This document shows positions 16,961 to 27,116 of a stretch of DNA of 64,000 bases, piece after piece (position 1 is the first letter of the stretch; each line of letters begins with the position of its first letter). This stretch comes from JAFGPS01 sp964570855 (GTDB lineage Bacteria; Planctomycetota; Phycisphaerae; Sedimentisphaerales; Anaerobacaceae). Under the pieces are notes generated by a model that saw only the letters and a list, made by a program, of their open reading frames with translations, was not told the origin of the DNA and made no database searches. The position numbers were made by a program, and so were the translations under genes. Where the stretch lies: contig CAZMZR010000001.1 of the NCBI GenBank assembly GCA_964570855.1, forward strand, positions 1-64,000. Reading direction: 5' to 3'.

Positions 16961-18187
16961 ATGGAATATGCTATTGAAACTTTTTCACTTACCAAGATAT
17001 TTTCCGATTGGTGGGGTCGAACCAAGGTATATGCTGTTGACGATCTTAATTTGCAGGTTCGACAAAATGAAGTGTTCGGGCTTTTAGGTCCCAACGGCTC
17101 AGGTAAAACAACCACGATGAAAATGTTACTGGGCCTGCTTCACCCTACTAAGGGTAAAGCCCTTATTCTGGGTGGGGACGGAGCGAATCCCAAGATCAAT
17201 TCCAGGATAGGTTTTCTGCCGGAGGAGTCCTATCTCTACAAATATCTCAACGCGCGTGAAACACTGGATTTTTACGGCAGGTTATTTGGATTGCCCGCCA
17301 AATTGAGGAAAATGCGTATAGAAGCTCTCCTGGATATGGTCGGATTAAAGGCTGTTGCAAACAGGTCCGTTGGGACATACTCGAAAGGAATGGCGCGAAG
17401 GATTGGTTTGGCTCAGGCTCTAATCAACGATCCGGAGTTGTTAATACTGGATGAGCCGACTACAGGACTCGATCCGATTGGAACCAGGCAGATAAAAGAT
17501 TTGATTCTGAAGCTTGCTCAGCGGGGGAAAACAGTCCTGCTTTGCAGTCACCTGCTTGCAGACGTTGAAGATGTATGCGATAGAATCGCCATTCTCTATG
17601 GCGGTAAAATCCAGACTCAGGGCCGGGTCAGAGAGCTTTTACAACAGAGTCATAAAATACAAATAACCACCGATGCCATAAGCGATTCGACACTCTCAAA
17701 AATTGAACAGCTTATTAAGGATGAAAAAGCTGAATATGAAGTCACTTCTCCTATGGATAAACTTGAAACGTTTTTCATCAATACCGTTGCTCAGGCGCAA
17801 CGGCTGGCACAACCGACGAGTGGGGCGGTCAGTACTACGAAAATTGGTGGTTTTCTTGTACAGGATGTCCCTCTTGAGAACATTCTTGATAAGCTTGTTT
17901 CCTCGCCGGTGTCTAAGGAGACTTCACAGGAAGCCCCAACAACCGAGAAGGTTCCGGTCGATGAAGATTCCGGAACCGAACCTGATAAACAGTTGCTGAC
18001 TGAATTGACCGGCACGGCTGAAACATCGCAATCCGAATCTGATGCCGGAGAGGAAAAAACTCGAACAGAGCCGGTTGAATCCGAGCAGGTTCCTCAGGAA
18101 ACTCAGGATCAAGTCAAAAAGGATATTTTAGACCGCCTCACAGGACGCCCGGGCTCTCAAAACGATAAGAACAGGCAAACTGATTAA
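16961..18187 (+). CDS. ABC transporter ATPase with acidic C-terminal extension
   Basis: Residues 1-230 are an ABC ATPase of the NatA/CcmA type, with Walker A GPNGSGKTTTMK, signature YSKGMARRIGLAQAL, Walker B LLILDEPTTGLDP and switch His in LLCSHLL. Residues 230-310 form a C-terminal regulatory region, and residues 310-408 are a low-complexity acidic tail of Glu, Thr, Pro and Ser, longer than the family norm. It pairs with the ABC-2 permease gene starting 23 bp downstream. Substrate unknown. Confidence 0.92.
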   Translation: MEYAIETFSLTKIFSDWWGRTKVYAVDDLNLQVRQNEVFGLLGPNGSGKTTTMKMLLGLLHPTKGKALILGGDGANPKINSRIGFLPEESYLYKYLNARETLDFYGRLFGLPAKLRKMRIEALLDMVGLKAVANRSVGTYSKGMARRIGLAQALINDPELLILDEPTTGLDPIGTRQIKDLILKLAQRGKTVLLCSHLLADVEDVCDRIAILYGGKIQTQGRVRELLQQSHKIQITTDAISDSTLSKIEQLIKDEKAEYEVTSPMDKLETFFINTVAQAQRLAQPTSGAVSTTKIGGFLVQDVPLENILDKLVSSPVSKETSQEAPTTEKVPVDEDSGTEPDKQLLTELTGTAETSQSESDAGEEKTRTEPVESEQVPQETQDQVKKDILDRLTGRPGSQNDKNRQTD

Positions 18188-18209
18188 TCATAGACAGGAG
18201 ATAAAGGCG

Positions 18210-19562
18210 ATGCGTGGCATCTGGGCTGTCGCCAAAAATACGATAAAACAGGCTTTGAGGATGAAGATAGCAGTTGTTTTTATTATACTGCTGTTTGTTC
18301 TGCTTCCGGTTTTGGGTATCACAACCACTGGTGACGATACGCTTAAAGGGCGTCTGCAGACCTTTATCAGTTATGGCCTTTCCCTGACCAGTTTATTGCT
18401 CTGTTTACTGACGATCTTTGTCTCTGTTTACACTGTGACAAGTGATATCAAATATAGGCAAATATATACTGTTATCACAAAACCAATTCGCCGTTTTCAG
18501 CTTTTGTTGGGTAAGCTGCTCGGTGTAATGATTCTGGATATTGTTCTGCTCGTTCTGTTTTCGGCTCTAATTTACACATTTGCTGTTTATATGCCGAAGA
18601 TTTTCAAGGCAACCGACGAAGAGCTTGTTCAGGTTAACAACGAGTTTTATACGGCACGTGCAGCTTTGAATATTCCCGAAGTTGATGTTACCGGGGAGGT
18701 AAAAGAAAGATATGAAAAACTTGAACGTCTTAAACGTTTACCCGATCTTCCGCGTGAAGAAATAATAGCCGAACTTACCAAACAGGCACAGCTTGAAAAA
18801 CGAGCTGCTGATGTCGGCGGGGTATTAATCTGGGAATTCGACAATGTTAAACCTCTCACTGAGAGCATGTTCATAAAATTCAAATACGACGTAGCAGTTA
18901 ATCCTCCTGATATGCAGGTTTATGGCAGATGGTATGCCGGCGATCCTCAATATGTTAAATACGGCCAACAACCACCAACCCCTTTTTATGATAATATTCT
19001 GAAACATTCTATACAGACTTTTCATGAAATCGAATTCCCTGCCGATGTCGTGCCTGAAAATGGACATTTAGCTATTGCTTTTATGAATGTATCTCTAAAC
19101 AGAACGAGTATCACTTTTCCGCCGGATGGTCTGGCGATCCTTTACAAGGCCGATACTTTTACCGCTAATTTCATAAGGGCTGTTTTTCTGATCCTGTTTC
19201 GTTTGGTTTTTCTGGCTTGTCTGGGTGTTTTGGCTTCGACTTTCGTATCCATGCCTGTGGCTATATTACTTTGTTTAGTGCTCTTTTCCACCGCAACTAT
19301 CAGTGGTTTTGTTATCGAGTCATTTGATTCTCTCAGTGCGAATATGAGCATGTTCTATTCATATACAATTAAGTGGATAATTCGGCTTTTACCGCAATTT
19401 GATAAATTTAATCCAACAAAATTCCTGGTCCAGGCGCGATTATTGAGCTGGTCTGTTTTGGCTCAATGTGTAGTATTTATGGTTTTTATAAAATCTTCTA
19501 TACTTCTTCTTCTTGCCTTTTTTATATTCAGTTACAGGGAAATCGCAAAAATTATAGTTTAG
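18210..19562 (+). CDS. ABC-2 type permease with large extracytoplasmic insert
   Basis: The 450-residue protein begins MRGIWAVAKNTIKQALRMK, like the permease at 9373, and has a cytoplasmic coupling region YRQIYTVITKPIRRFQLLLG. Between about residues 130 and 310 there is a charged soluble insert, presumably periplasmic, before the last membrane helices. It is the partner of the upstream ABC ATPase (SD AGGAG before the ATG at 18210). The insert may bind the exported substrate or a partner, which fits its position between an ATPase gene and a membrane-anchored unknown. Confidence 0.85.
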   Translation: MRGIWAVAKNTIKQALRMKIAVVFIILLFVLLPVLGITTTGDDTLKGRLQTFISYGLSLTSLLLCLLTIFVSVYTVTSDIKYRQIYTVITKPIRRFQLLLGKLLGVMILDIVLLVLFSALIYTFAVYMPKIFKATDEELVQVNNEFYTARAALNIPEVDVTGEVKERYEKLERLKRLPDLPREEIIAELTKQAQLEKRAADVGGVLIWEFDNVKPLTESMFIKFKYDVAVNPPDMQVYGRWYAGDPQYVKYGQQPPTPFYDNILKHSIQTFHEIEFPADVVPENGHLAIAFMNVSLNRTSITFPPDGLAILYKADTFTANFIRAVFLILFRLVFLACLGVLASTFVSMPVAILLCLVLFSTATISGFVIESFDSLSANMSMFYSYTIKWIIRLLPQFDKFNPTKFLVQARLLSWSVLAQCVVFMVFIKSSILLLLAFFIFSYREIAKIIV

Positions 19563-19577
19563 GCTGAAGGACTCAAC

Positions 19578-19603
19578 GCCGGTTGTAAACTCGGCATTTT
19601 TTT
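19578..19603 (+). terminator. Short hairpin with T-run abutting the next start codon
   Basis: GCCG (19578-19581) pairs with CGGC (19592-19595), followed by A and seven T, so it looks like a weak intrinsic terminator or attenuator after the permease gene. The next ATG (19604) comes directly after the T-run and has no Shine-Dalgarno sequence. A four-pair stem is weak, so termination may be only partial. Confidence 0.4.
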
Positions 19604-21379
19604 ATGTGTTTACGGGATATAATAATCTGGATAGTTTGTGCCGTTGTTGTCGTTGGTTTTCTTATTGCCGCCGGCATGCAGCTCGATTCTATAAATCGTC
19701 AACGTCAGGATATGAACCTGATAATCGACAAGCCTGAAAATATACCCCCTTCACTGGCTTTTGCAACTGTTGCCACAGGGGCCTTTCGGGGTCTGGTAGT
19801 AGATGTTTTATGGATGCGGGCCGACAAGCTCAAAGAAGAGAAGCAATTTTATGATGCCAGACAGCTTGCAGAATGGATCACGATTTTGCAGCCTCGTTTC
19901 GCATCGGTCTGGGAATTCCATGCCTGGAATATGGCTTATAACATTTCCGTAACAATACCTGCGTCTCAGCCCGACCAGCGTTGGCGTTGGGTTAAAAACG
20001 GCTATGAACTGCTTCGCGATCAGGCCATAGATAAATACAAACTCAAAAACATTACACTTTATCGTGAACTTGCGAGAATATTTCAACATAAGATCGGCGG
20101 TGTTTCGGACGATGCAAATAAATATTATAAACAACAGCTTGCAACAGCGCTGGAACCTTTGCTTGGAGAGGCGGATGATCAATATTTCGATGCACTTGCC
20201 AAAGCCCCGAAAACATTGCAGGAAATTGCCGCTGATCCGAATGTAGATGAGCTGATTAAGGCTTTGCAATCGGCCGACAATGTGTTTGCCGATGAGAAGG
20301 AGTTTGTAAACAATTATCTGTCTCTAAGACAAAACGCCGGCAGATTCGACCCGAATGCCGGCAGAGTTATAGATGATTTCAGAGGTAAAAGCGCCCTCGA
20401 TAAGTTCGATATTTTTGCCAAAGCCTATCACTTAAGAAGAATCTGGAAGCTCGACCCGGTTCTGATGCGTGATTTGAATAAAACCTACGGACCTATCGAT
20501 TGGAATGATCCGAATAAACATTTACCTTTGGATTGGCGTCATCCTGATACCCACGCAATATACTGGGCGGTAAGAGGTTTGCAGGTGAATGCCCATGAAC
20601 AGTCCGAAGAATTAGAAATGGGGGAAACAAATACAGACCGTATCGTATCCCATAGCCTGCAAAATCTTTTCCGATACGGCAAATTATTTATCAATGATTA
20701 TACCTTTCAGGTTCCTTCAGAAGATCCTTCACAAGAACCTCAAACATGGGTAAAAAAGGATGTTTTTTTAAGTCCTGATTTAAGGATGTTTGATTCGTAT
20801 AATGCCTCTACGCTGGCTATTCTCGAAAAATACAAGGAAGATCAGGGCACTTATAAGTCGCTGCAGAACGGCCACCGTAATATGCTTATAAATGCGATTT
20901 TTTTATTCTACCAGGCCGGACATCGTGTCCAGGCGCAAAGGATTTACGACCAGCTAAGAAAATTATATCCGCGAGATGACTTTAAAGTTCCTATTGAGGT
21001 TTTTGCAAGAAATCGGTTGCTTGAGGAACTCGATAGTATCGGTATTCAGGATGCGACCGAGCAGATTATGGCGATTTTAAATGAAGGGTATTATTGTTAC
21101 GCTATTCGCGATGATGAAGCGTCATTTGACAGAGAAAAGATGGCAACGGGGCTTTATAACTACTATCAGGACGAACACAGAGATGAATATAGGATTGACC
21201 TGCCCGAGCTTAAGGTGTTAAAATACCGGGCGCTGGTGAACTTTATTAGTGACCAGTTATATCCTCCTTATTTTAGGCGGGCTTTACTTGAACGGATCAA
21301 CATAGAAAGACCCGATCTTTGGAAACAATTGATGACCGAAGAGGAGAGACAGAAGAAGCAATCAGAACAATCAAAATGA
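19604..21379 (+). CDS. Membrane-anchored protein of unknown function with helical repeats
   Basis: I do not recognise a named family. The N-terminus has one transmembrane helix (residues 5-25, IIIWIVCAVVVVGFLIAAG) and the remainder is soluble and mostly helical, with TPR-like character (for example DVLWMRADKLKEEKQFYDAR and FLFYQAGHRVQAQRIYDQL). It follows the ABC transporter genes and its stop overlaps the helicase start (ATGA), so it is part of the same run of genes. A role as a periplasmic or cytoplasmic adaptor of the transporter is guesswork. The ATG at 19604 lacks a visible Shine-Dalgarno sequence. Confidence 0.65.
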   Translation: MCLRDIIIWIVCAVVVVGFLIAAGMQLDSINRQRQDMNLIIDKPENIPPSLAFATVATGAFRGLVVDVLWMRADKLKEEKQFYDARQLAEWITILQPRFASVWEFHAWNMAYNISVTIPASQPDQRWRWVKNGYELLRDQAIDKYKLKNITLYRELARIFQHKIGGVSDDANKYYKQQLATALEPLLGEADDQYFDALAKAPKTLQEIAADPNVDELIKALQSADNVFADEKEFVNNYLSLRQNAGRFDPNAGRVIDDFRGKSALDKFDIFAKAYHLRRIWKLDPVLMRDLNKTYGPIDWNDPNKHLPLDWRHPDTHAIYWAVRGLQVNAHEQSEELEMGETNTDRIVSHSLQNLFRYGKLFINDYTFQVPSEDPSQEPQTWVKKDVFLSPDLRMFDSYNASTLAILEKYKEDQGTYKSLQNGHRNMLINAIFLFYQAGHRVQAQRIYDQLRKLYPRDDFKVPIEVFARNRLLEELDSIGIQDATEQIMAILNEGYYCYAIRDDEASFDREKMATGLYNYYQDEHRDEYRIDLPELKVLKYRALVNFISDQLYPPYFRRALLERINIERPDLWKQLMTEEERQKKQSEQSK

Positions 21380-23568
21380 CCCGGCACCAATTGAGCAAAT
21401 TCCATGCCCGACCGGTGGCGGGGCGGTCGGTATATTTTATGGACGGCACCCTGCAACAACTAACACCTTCACAACAAAAAGCTGTTTATCATAAGGACGG
21501 GCCGCTGCTTGTTATCGCCGGGCCCGGCAGTGGCAAAACCCGTGTTATCACCTATCGAATTGCAGCGCTTATAGACTCAGGCGTCAGGCCGTATAATATA
21601 TGCGCAATAACTTTTACGAACAAAGCGGCCGAAGAAATGCGCCAGAGGGCATTTGCTCTTGGCGCCTCTGCCGGTGCTCATATCAGTACATTTCACTCTT
21701 TATGTGTAAGGATTCTTCGCCAATACGCAGATAAGGCCGATATCAATCCAGGTTTCAGCGTATATGACGAATCCGATCAGACCAGGTGTATCAGGCAGGC
21801 GGTCAAAGATTCCAGGCTGGATACCTCAAACTTTTCTCCTGCTCGAATGCTTAATGCTATTTCAACTTTGAAAAATAAATTGATAGATGCCGAATCTTTT
21901 CGAAACGAAACCGATGATTTCTTCACAAGCAAATTAGCTGAAATATATCTGGCTTATCAGAATATTTTGAGCGAAAGAAACAGCCTGGATTTTGATGATT
22001 TACTTATGAAAACCGCTTTTTTGTTACGGGAACACCAGGATGTTTGTAGTGAACTTAATGATCGCTTCAGATTCCTTCTGATTGACGAATATCAGGATAC
22101 TAATCATGCTCAATATATGATTGCCAAAGCCCTTGCCTCACAACACAATAATATATGTGCGACCGGTGATCCTGATCAGTCCATCTACCGCTGGCGTGGC
22201 GCAGACATAGGCAATATATTAGCCTTTGAACACGATTGGCCTGATGCTATTATTGTGAAACTTGAGGAAAATTTTCGCAGTGCCGCAAATATACTTGCAG
22301 ATGCAGATGCTTTAATAGCGTATAACCGAAATCGAAAAGAGAAGAAGCTTGTTCCCACCAAACCTGAAACCGGAGATGTTGATGTCACGGCGTACGAAGA
22401 TGAAAACCATGAGGCACAGGCCGTTGCCTGTCAGATAAAGGAGTTGAAGAAAAAGGGTGTCTCTCTCAGGGATATTGCCGTATTCTATCGTGTTAATTCT
22501 ATGAGTCGTGTGCTCGAAGAGGCTTTGATATATAATAAGATATCTTATCAAATTGTCCGGGGCGTGGAGTTCTACAGGAGAAAGGAAATCCGCGACCTGC
22601 TCGCCTATTTGAAAATCCTTGTCAATGCGAACGATGAAGTTGCACTGTTACGCATTATCAACACACCCGCACGCGGAATAGGGAAGGTAACTACAGACAA
22701 GGTTCGAGTCTATGCCGTTCAGAATAGAATATCTTTTTTTGAGGCATTGAAGAAAGCCGAACATATTAAAACCCTTTCCAACGCTGCACAGGCAAAACTT
22801 GCTGTTTTTGTAAATATGCTGGAACAGTTTAAAAAAGATATTTCAGGCCCTGTTGCCTTGCTGGCCGAACGTGTTTTTAACGAATCCGGGTTGGCCCAGT
22901 CTTTTCGTTCGGCCGGTCCTGAGGGCCAGAACGACCTGGAAAATGTAAATGAGTTGATTAGTGCCGCCGCACAATATGACCAGAAGGCGGATGAACCCTC
23001 ACTGCTCGATTATATACAGCAGATATCGCTTTTCAGTGACACTGATGCTTACGATGCATCAAGCGAATGTGTTGCATTGATGACACTTCACGCAGCAAAA
23101 GGTCTTGAATTCGATAATGTCTTTATTGTCGGCGTCGAGGAAGGCTTGTTGCCGCATGAAAGGACTGATACCACCGAAGATGAAGAAGAGATGGAAGAGG
23201 AACGAAGGCTTCTTTTTGTCGGAATGACCCGTGCTAAAACCGGCTTACATATCAGTTTTGCCAGGTATCGGACAGTGCGGGGACAAATGTTACGGACAAT
23301 ACCGTCACGGTTTCTTTTCGAAGTTGGTCGGGACATTAAGGGGCATACCGAAGACGATGAGAATGACGATTATGATAACGAATATTATAACCGGAATGAA
23401 TCTCAATATTTGCCCGGCCAGTTAGTCCGGCATGAATCCTTCGGGCTCGGAAGAATCCAGAAGTTCATCGATATGGGCGAAAACAGCGTCGTTGTAGTCA
23501 AATTTAACACTGGGCAGACAAAATCGCTGATGGTACAATACGCGAATCTTTCAAAGATAGAAAAATAG
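21376..23568 (+). CDS. pcrA: PcrA/UvrD-type 3'-5' DNA helicase
   Basis: This superfamily 1A helicase acts in nucleotide excision repair, replication restart and removal of RecA from DNA. Visible motifs: I (AGPGSGKTRVIT), II (DEYQDTNHAQ), III (GDPDQSIYRWRGADI), V (LMTLHAAKGLEFDNVF) and VI (RRLLFVGMTRAKT). The C-terminal 50 residues (GQLVRHESFGLGRIQKF) match the PcrA/UvrD Tudor-like domain that contacts RNA polymerase. I chose the ATG at 21376, which overlaps the previous stop; the later ATG at 21439 (MDGTLQQLTPSQQKAVYH) fits the family start better and may be the true one. Confidence 0.93.
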   Translation: MTRHQLSKFHARPVAGRSVYFMDGTLQQLTPSQQKAVYHKDGPLLVIAGPGSGKTRVITYRIAALIDSGVRPYNICAITFTNKAAEEMRQRAFALGASAGAHISTFHSLCVRILRQYADKADINPGFSVYDESDQTRCIRQAVKDSRLDTSNFSPARMLNAISTLKNKLIDAESFRNETDDFFTSKLAEIYLAYQNILSERNSLDFDDLLMKTAFLLREHQDVCSELNDRFRFLLIDEYQDTNHAQYMIAKALASQHNNICATGDPDQSIYRWRGADIGNILAFEHDWPDAIIVKLEENFRSAANILADADALIAYNRNRKEKKLVPTKPETGDVDVTAYEDENHEAQAVACQIKELKKKGVSLRDIAVFYRVNSMSRVLEEALIYNKISYQIVRGVEFYRRKEIRDLLAYLKILVNANDEVALLRIINTPARGIGKVTTDKVRVYAVQNRISFFEALKKAEHIKTLSNAAQAKLAVFVNMLEQFKKDISGPVALLAERVFNESGLAQSFRSAGPEGQNDLENVNELISAAAQYDQKADEPSLLDYIQQISLFSDTDAYDASSECVALMTLHAAKGLEFDNVFIVGVEEGLLPHERTDTTEDEEEMEEERRLLFVGMTRAKTGLHISFARYRTVRGQMLRTIPSRFLFEVGRDIKGHTEDDENDDYDNEYYNRNESQYLPGQLVRHESFGLGRIQKFIDMGENSVVVVKFNTGQTKSLMVQYANLSKIEK

Positions 23569-23618
23569 TTTAAAGTAGATTTCGTAGGGCTTATTAGAAG
23601 TTTTAAAGGGATTTTTGT

Positions 23619-25046
23619 GTGAACGAATCAGAGATTGTGAACGGGTCAGCGATTAAATTTTATTACAAGAACGTATTTGCTAATGTTATTGGTAATGAAC
23701 ATGGTATAACACCTGGACAGTTCAAAGCTCTTGCTGAGAAGACATCGCCGCTAATTTCTAAACTCAATGAAGAACGAAAAAGTGGCAAAACTCCCTACCG
23801 GGACCTGCCTTTCAATGCTGAAATATCTCAGAAGGTTAAAAATCTGGCTGCACAACTCGGGGACAGATGCGAAAACCTGGTTGTATTAGGAATCGGCGGG
23901 TCCGCCCTTGGCAATATTGCTTTGCAAACTGCGCTTAATCCATATATGTATAACGTTGATCACAAACAAAGGAGAGGTCCTCGTTTATTTGTCTTTGATA
24001 ATGTTGATCCCCCGCAGTTGGTGTCGTTTTTGGACTGGCTCGGTGACAGTCTCGAAAAGACTATTTTCAATGTTATCAGCAAGTCAGGCCGAACATCTGA
24101 AACAGCGGCTCAATTTATGATAATTCGCCAAATATTGCTCGACAAGTTCGGTCCCGAAAGCCTTCGGGAGCGGATAGTGGCAACTACCGACGCAAATCAT
24201 GGGACACTTCGCAAGATAGCGGATGAATTAAATTTACGATGTCTTGAGGTTCCCGATGGTGTTGGAGGCAGATTCAGCGTTTTGAGTGCGGTTGGTCTGT
24301 TTAGTGCCGCTATGTGTGGCGTCGATATCGAATCACTTTTAGCAGGTGCGCGGGATATGGATACGCGTGTTAGCTGCAAAGATTTCTATAAAAATCCGGC
24401 CGCTGTTAATGCCGCGATCAACTACTATTATTACAATAGCGGTAAAACAATATCTGTAATGATGCCGTATAGCTATGCCTTAAAGGATTTGGCTGATTGG
24501 TATCGGCAGCTCTGGGCGGAGAGTCTTGGCAAGGCAGAAGACCTTGAAGGTAATGAAGTTTATGTTGGCCCCACACCTGTTAAAGCTTTGGGTACGACCG
24601 ATCAGCATAGTCAGGTACAGTTGTATCGCGAAGGGCCCAACGACAAATTGTTTACTTTTCTGCAGGTTAAAAATTTCGACAAAGACCTGAAAATAGGCCC
24701 GGCGCCGGATTGTGCTCCTGAACTCGATTTTCTTGCCGGTAAAGATTTGAGCATGTTATTAAACAGTGAGAAGATAGCCACTGAATATGCACTCTTGGAG
24801 AGCAAACGGCCCTGTTTGACGGTTCTTTTTGATAAAGTCGATGCCTATGGCGTTGGTCAGTTTATATATTTATATGAGGTGACAACATCTATCGCCGGAG
24901 CGTTGTTTAATATCAATCCTTACGACCAGCTTGCGGTCGAATTAGGCAAAGAGGCGACGTTTGCTTTGATGGAAAATCCTGATTATGAAGATTTGGCACG
25001 TCAAATTAAAACTCTTAGCGAAGTTGACGAAAATTATTTGATTTGA
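23619..25046 (+). CDS. pgi: Glucose-6-phosphate isomerase
   Basis: This enzyme interconverts glucose-6-phosphate and fructose-6-phosphate. The GTG start at 23619 has AAAGGGAT upstream. Signatures: LGIGGSALGN, FNVISKSGRTSETAAQFM, and GTTDQHSQVQLYREGPNDK with the catalytic His; the Pgi Glu/Lys region ends AESLGKAEDLEGNEV. At 475 residues it is somewhat shorter than E. coli Pgi and nearer the archaeal/Bacillus-type length. It lies upstream of a mannose-1-phosphate guanylyltransferase gene, so fructose-6-phosphate made here could feed GDP-mannose as well as glycolysis. Confidence 0.95.
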   Translation: MNESEIVNGSAIKFYYKNVFANVIGNEHGITPGQFKALAEKTSPLISKLNEERKSGKTPYRDLPFNAEISQKVKNLAAQLGDRCENLVVLGIGGSALGNIALQTALNPYMYNVDHKQRRGPRLFVFDNVDPPQLVSFLDWLGDSLEKTIFNVISKSGRTSETAAQFMIIRQILLDKFGPESLRERIVATTDANHGTLRKIADELNLRCLEVPDGVGGRFSVLSAVGLFSAAMCGVDIESLLAGARDMDTRVSCKDFYKNPAAVNAAINYYYYNSGKTISVMMPYSYALKDLADWYRQLWAESLGKAEDLEGNEVYVGPTPVKALGTTDQHSQVQLYREGPNDKLFTFLQVKNFDKDLKIGPAPDCAPELDFLAGKDLSMLLNSEKIATEYALLESKRPCLTVLFDKVDAYGVGQFIYLYEVTTSIAGALFNINPYDQLAVELGKEATFALMENPDYEDLARQIKTLSEVDENYLI

Positions 25047-25086
25047 GGTAAATTGAAATAAAAATTGTGAAATATCAGGTGCTCAA

Positions 25087-26175
25087 ATGGATTATGCAGT
25101 AATAATGGCAGGAGGCACGGGTAAAAGGCTGTGGCCGCTTAGTCGCGAGAAACGCCCCAAACAGGTCTTAAAACTCCTCGATGGAGAAACCCTTCTTTGC
25201 CGATGTTTTGAGCGTTTAAGACCTATTTTCGATGCAAGAAATATTATCGTCCTGACAAATGCCGACTATGTAAATGTAGTCCGGGAAAATCTCACCGAAT
25301 TACCCTATGATAATGTGGTTGCCGAGCCGGCGGTGCGTGATACGGCCGGAGCTATTGGATTGGTCTCGACGATTCTTGCCAAGTATGATCCTGAAGCTAC
25401 GATGGCAGTAGTGACCGCCGACCAAATAATAAAACCCGCCGAGGTCATTCAACAAGCCATTAAGGATGCCTTTGTTTTTATCAATGATAATCCGGGCAGT
25501 CTGATTACATTCGGCATCCAGCCGACTTTCGGCAGCACTTTGCTTGGTTATATAAAATGCGTTAATGCCCGGGAGTATCCGAATTGTAAAAGTAAAATAT
25601 ATTCCGTGGAAGCGTTTAAGGAAAAGCCGGATGAAGCGACCGCGAAAAGGTATCTTGATACGGGTCAATATTTCTGGAATTCCGGAATGTTTGTATGGAA
25701 GGCTAAAACAATCTTGGATCACCTGGCGGAATTTCTACCCGAAACCGCCGAACCACTGGCTAAAATCCGGTCTGCATGGGACAGTCCCAACCAGCAGCAG
25801 GTGCTAAATGAGTGGTTTGTAAAATTGCCTAAGATCAGCATTGACTATGCCGTTATGGAAAAGGCTGAACAGGTGCATTCGATAAAATTGGATTGCCAAT
25901 GGCTCGATATGGGCTCTTTTGCCGCCCTTGCTGATGTTATCAGTTCCGACAAAGATCATAATATTGTTGTTGCCGGTGTCAGTAAGTTGCTTGATTGCAG
26001 GAACAATATTATAGTAACTGAAGACGAAGGTCATCTTATTGCCGCGATTGGGCTGGAGAATATTGTCGTAGCCCACAGCCCTGATGCCACGTTTGTGTGT
26101 CCTGTGAATCAATCTCACAGACTTAAGGAGTTGCTTGAGTTGATAAAACAGGACACCGGTGATAAATTTCTATAA
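25087..26175 (+). CDS. Mannose-1-phosphate guanylyltransferase
   Basis: This nucleotidyltransferase makes GDP-mannose from GTP and mannose-1-phosphate. The N-terminal signature is VIMAGGTGKRLWPLSREKRPKQ, and it has the sugar-binding FWNSGMFVWKAK. The 362-residue length matches the single-domain GDP-mannose enzymes without the isomerase domain. It is placed 40 bp after pgi, consistent with a route from fructose-6-phosphate to GDP-mannose for glycans. A GDP-heptose or other GDP-sugar enzyme is a less likely alternative. Confidence 0.9.
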   Translation: MDYAVIMAGGTGKRLWPLSREKRPKQVLKLLDGETLLCRCFERLRPIFDARNIIVLTNADYVNVVRENLTELPYDNVVAEPAVRDTAGAIGLVSTILAKYDPEATMAVVTADQIIKPAEVIQQAIKDAFVFINDNPGSLITFGIQPTFGSTLLGYIKCVNAREYPNCKSKIYSVEAFKEKPDEATAKRYLDTGQYFWNSGMFVWKAKTILDHLAEFLPETAEPLAKIRSAWDSPNQQQVLNEWFVKLPKISIDYAVMEKAEQVHSIKLDCQWLDMGSFAALADVISSDKDHNIVVAGVSKLLDCRNNIIVTEDEGHLIAAIGLENIVVAHSPDATFVCPVNQSHRLKELLELIKQDTGDKFL

Positions 26176-26210
26176 CTTCTTTATTGACGGTATGATACGT
26201 AAAATACGAG

Positions 26211-26636
26211 ATGAGATATTTAGCGATTGATTATGGTACTAAACGCACAGGATTAGCAATCTGCGATCCTTCTGAAACAATAGTCTCGCCTTTGGTTGTA
26301 ATCAGATCTCGAAAAGAGCTGCCAGCTAAAATCTCAGAAATAGTCAAAACAGAGAATGTCGGGGCTATTATTCTCGGTTTACCATTAAATATGGACGATT
26401 CCAAGGGTTCTCAGGCTCAGCTTGTTCTGAAATTCGCTGAACGTTTGAGAAGCTATCTGAAGGTACCTGTTTATCTGCAGGATGAACGTCTAAGCACTTA
26501 TACAGCCGAGGAAAAGCTTTCGTTAGCTAATTTAACAAAATCCGAGATTGTTGACCGTCTCGATGCTGTTGCTGCTGCGGAAATACTGGAAGCCTTTCTT
26601 GAACAAAACAGACCAAAAACCACGGGAGGAACTTAA
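26211..26636 (+). CDS. ruvX: RuvX/YqgF family nuclease
   Basis: The 141 residues have the RNase H-like fold of the YqgF family: MRYLAIDYGTKRTGLAIC at the start, GLPLNMDDSKG, the acidic VYLQDERLST and the final DRLDAVAAAEILEAF. Family members are Holliday junction resolvase-like or pre-16S rRNA nucleases. It stands upstream of rpsO and pnp, which fits RNA processing. Confidence 0.9.
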   Translation: MRYLAIDYGTKRTGLAICDPSETIVSPLVVIRSRKELPAKISEIVKTENVGAIILGLPLNMDDSKGSQAQLVLKFAERLRSYLKVPVYLQDERLSTYTAEEKLSLANLTKSEIVDRLDAVAAAEILEAFLEQNRPKTTGGT

Positions 26637-26771
26637 AAATAGGCGTATTTTTAAACCCTTCTACAGAAAAATCTTGCAAATATCAAAACAGCCGGTTAAA
26701 ATCCTCGGTTTGTTTTTATTAAATTTTATGAGATTTTGCGAGACGCATTTTTGAAAGGAATTTTGCAGGAT

Positions 26772-27038
26772 ATGCTTACGAAGCAGGAAAAAGAAAAAAT
26801 TGTGAGTGGCTTTAAGACGCACCAGGAAGATACCGGTTCACCGGAGGTTCAAATTGCATTATTAACTCAAAGAATTAATGAGCTTACCGAACATCTCAAA
26901 ATCCATCGTAAGGACCACGCATCCAGACGCGGTTTATTGAAAATGGTCGGGAACAGGTCGGCGTTGCTGAAATATGTAAGCAATAAGGACGTAAAGCGTT
27001 ATAAAGAAATTATTTCCCGACTTGGCTTACGAAAATGA
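26772..27038 (+). CDS. rpsO: 30S ribosomal protein S15
   Basis: The 88-residue protein starts MLTKQEKEKIVSGFK and contains GSPEVQIALLTQRINELTEH and the RKDHASRRGLLKMVGNR stretch, the S15 signature that binds 16S rRNA helices 20-22. I chose the ATG at 26772, preceded by AAGGAA, rather than the in-frame upstream ATG at 26736, because it matches the S15 length. The conserved rpsO-pnp order follows. Confidence 0.97.
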   Translation: MLTKQEKEKIVSGFKTHQEDTGSPEVQIALLTQRINELTEHLKIHRKDHASRRGLLKMVGNRSALLKYVSNKDVKRYKEIISRLGLRK

Positions 27039-27116
27039 GAAAAATCCGAGTACAAATAAACCGTGTGTACGAATTTTGTGTTTATAGCAGAATCGTACTT
27101 GCCAATGAGGTAAGAA

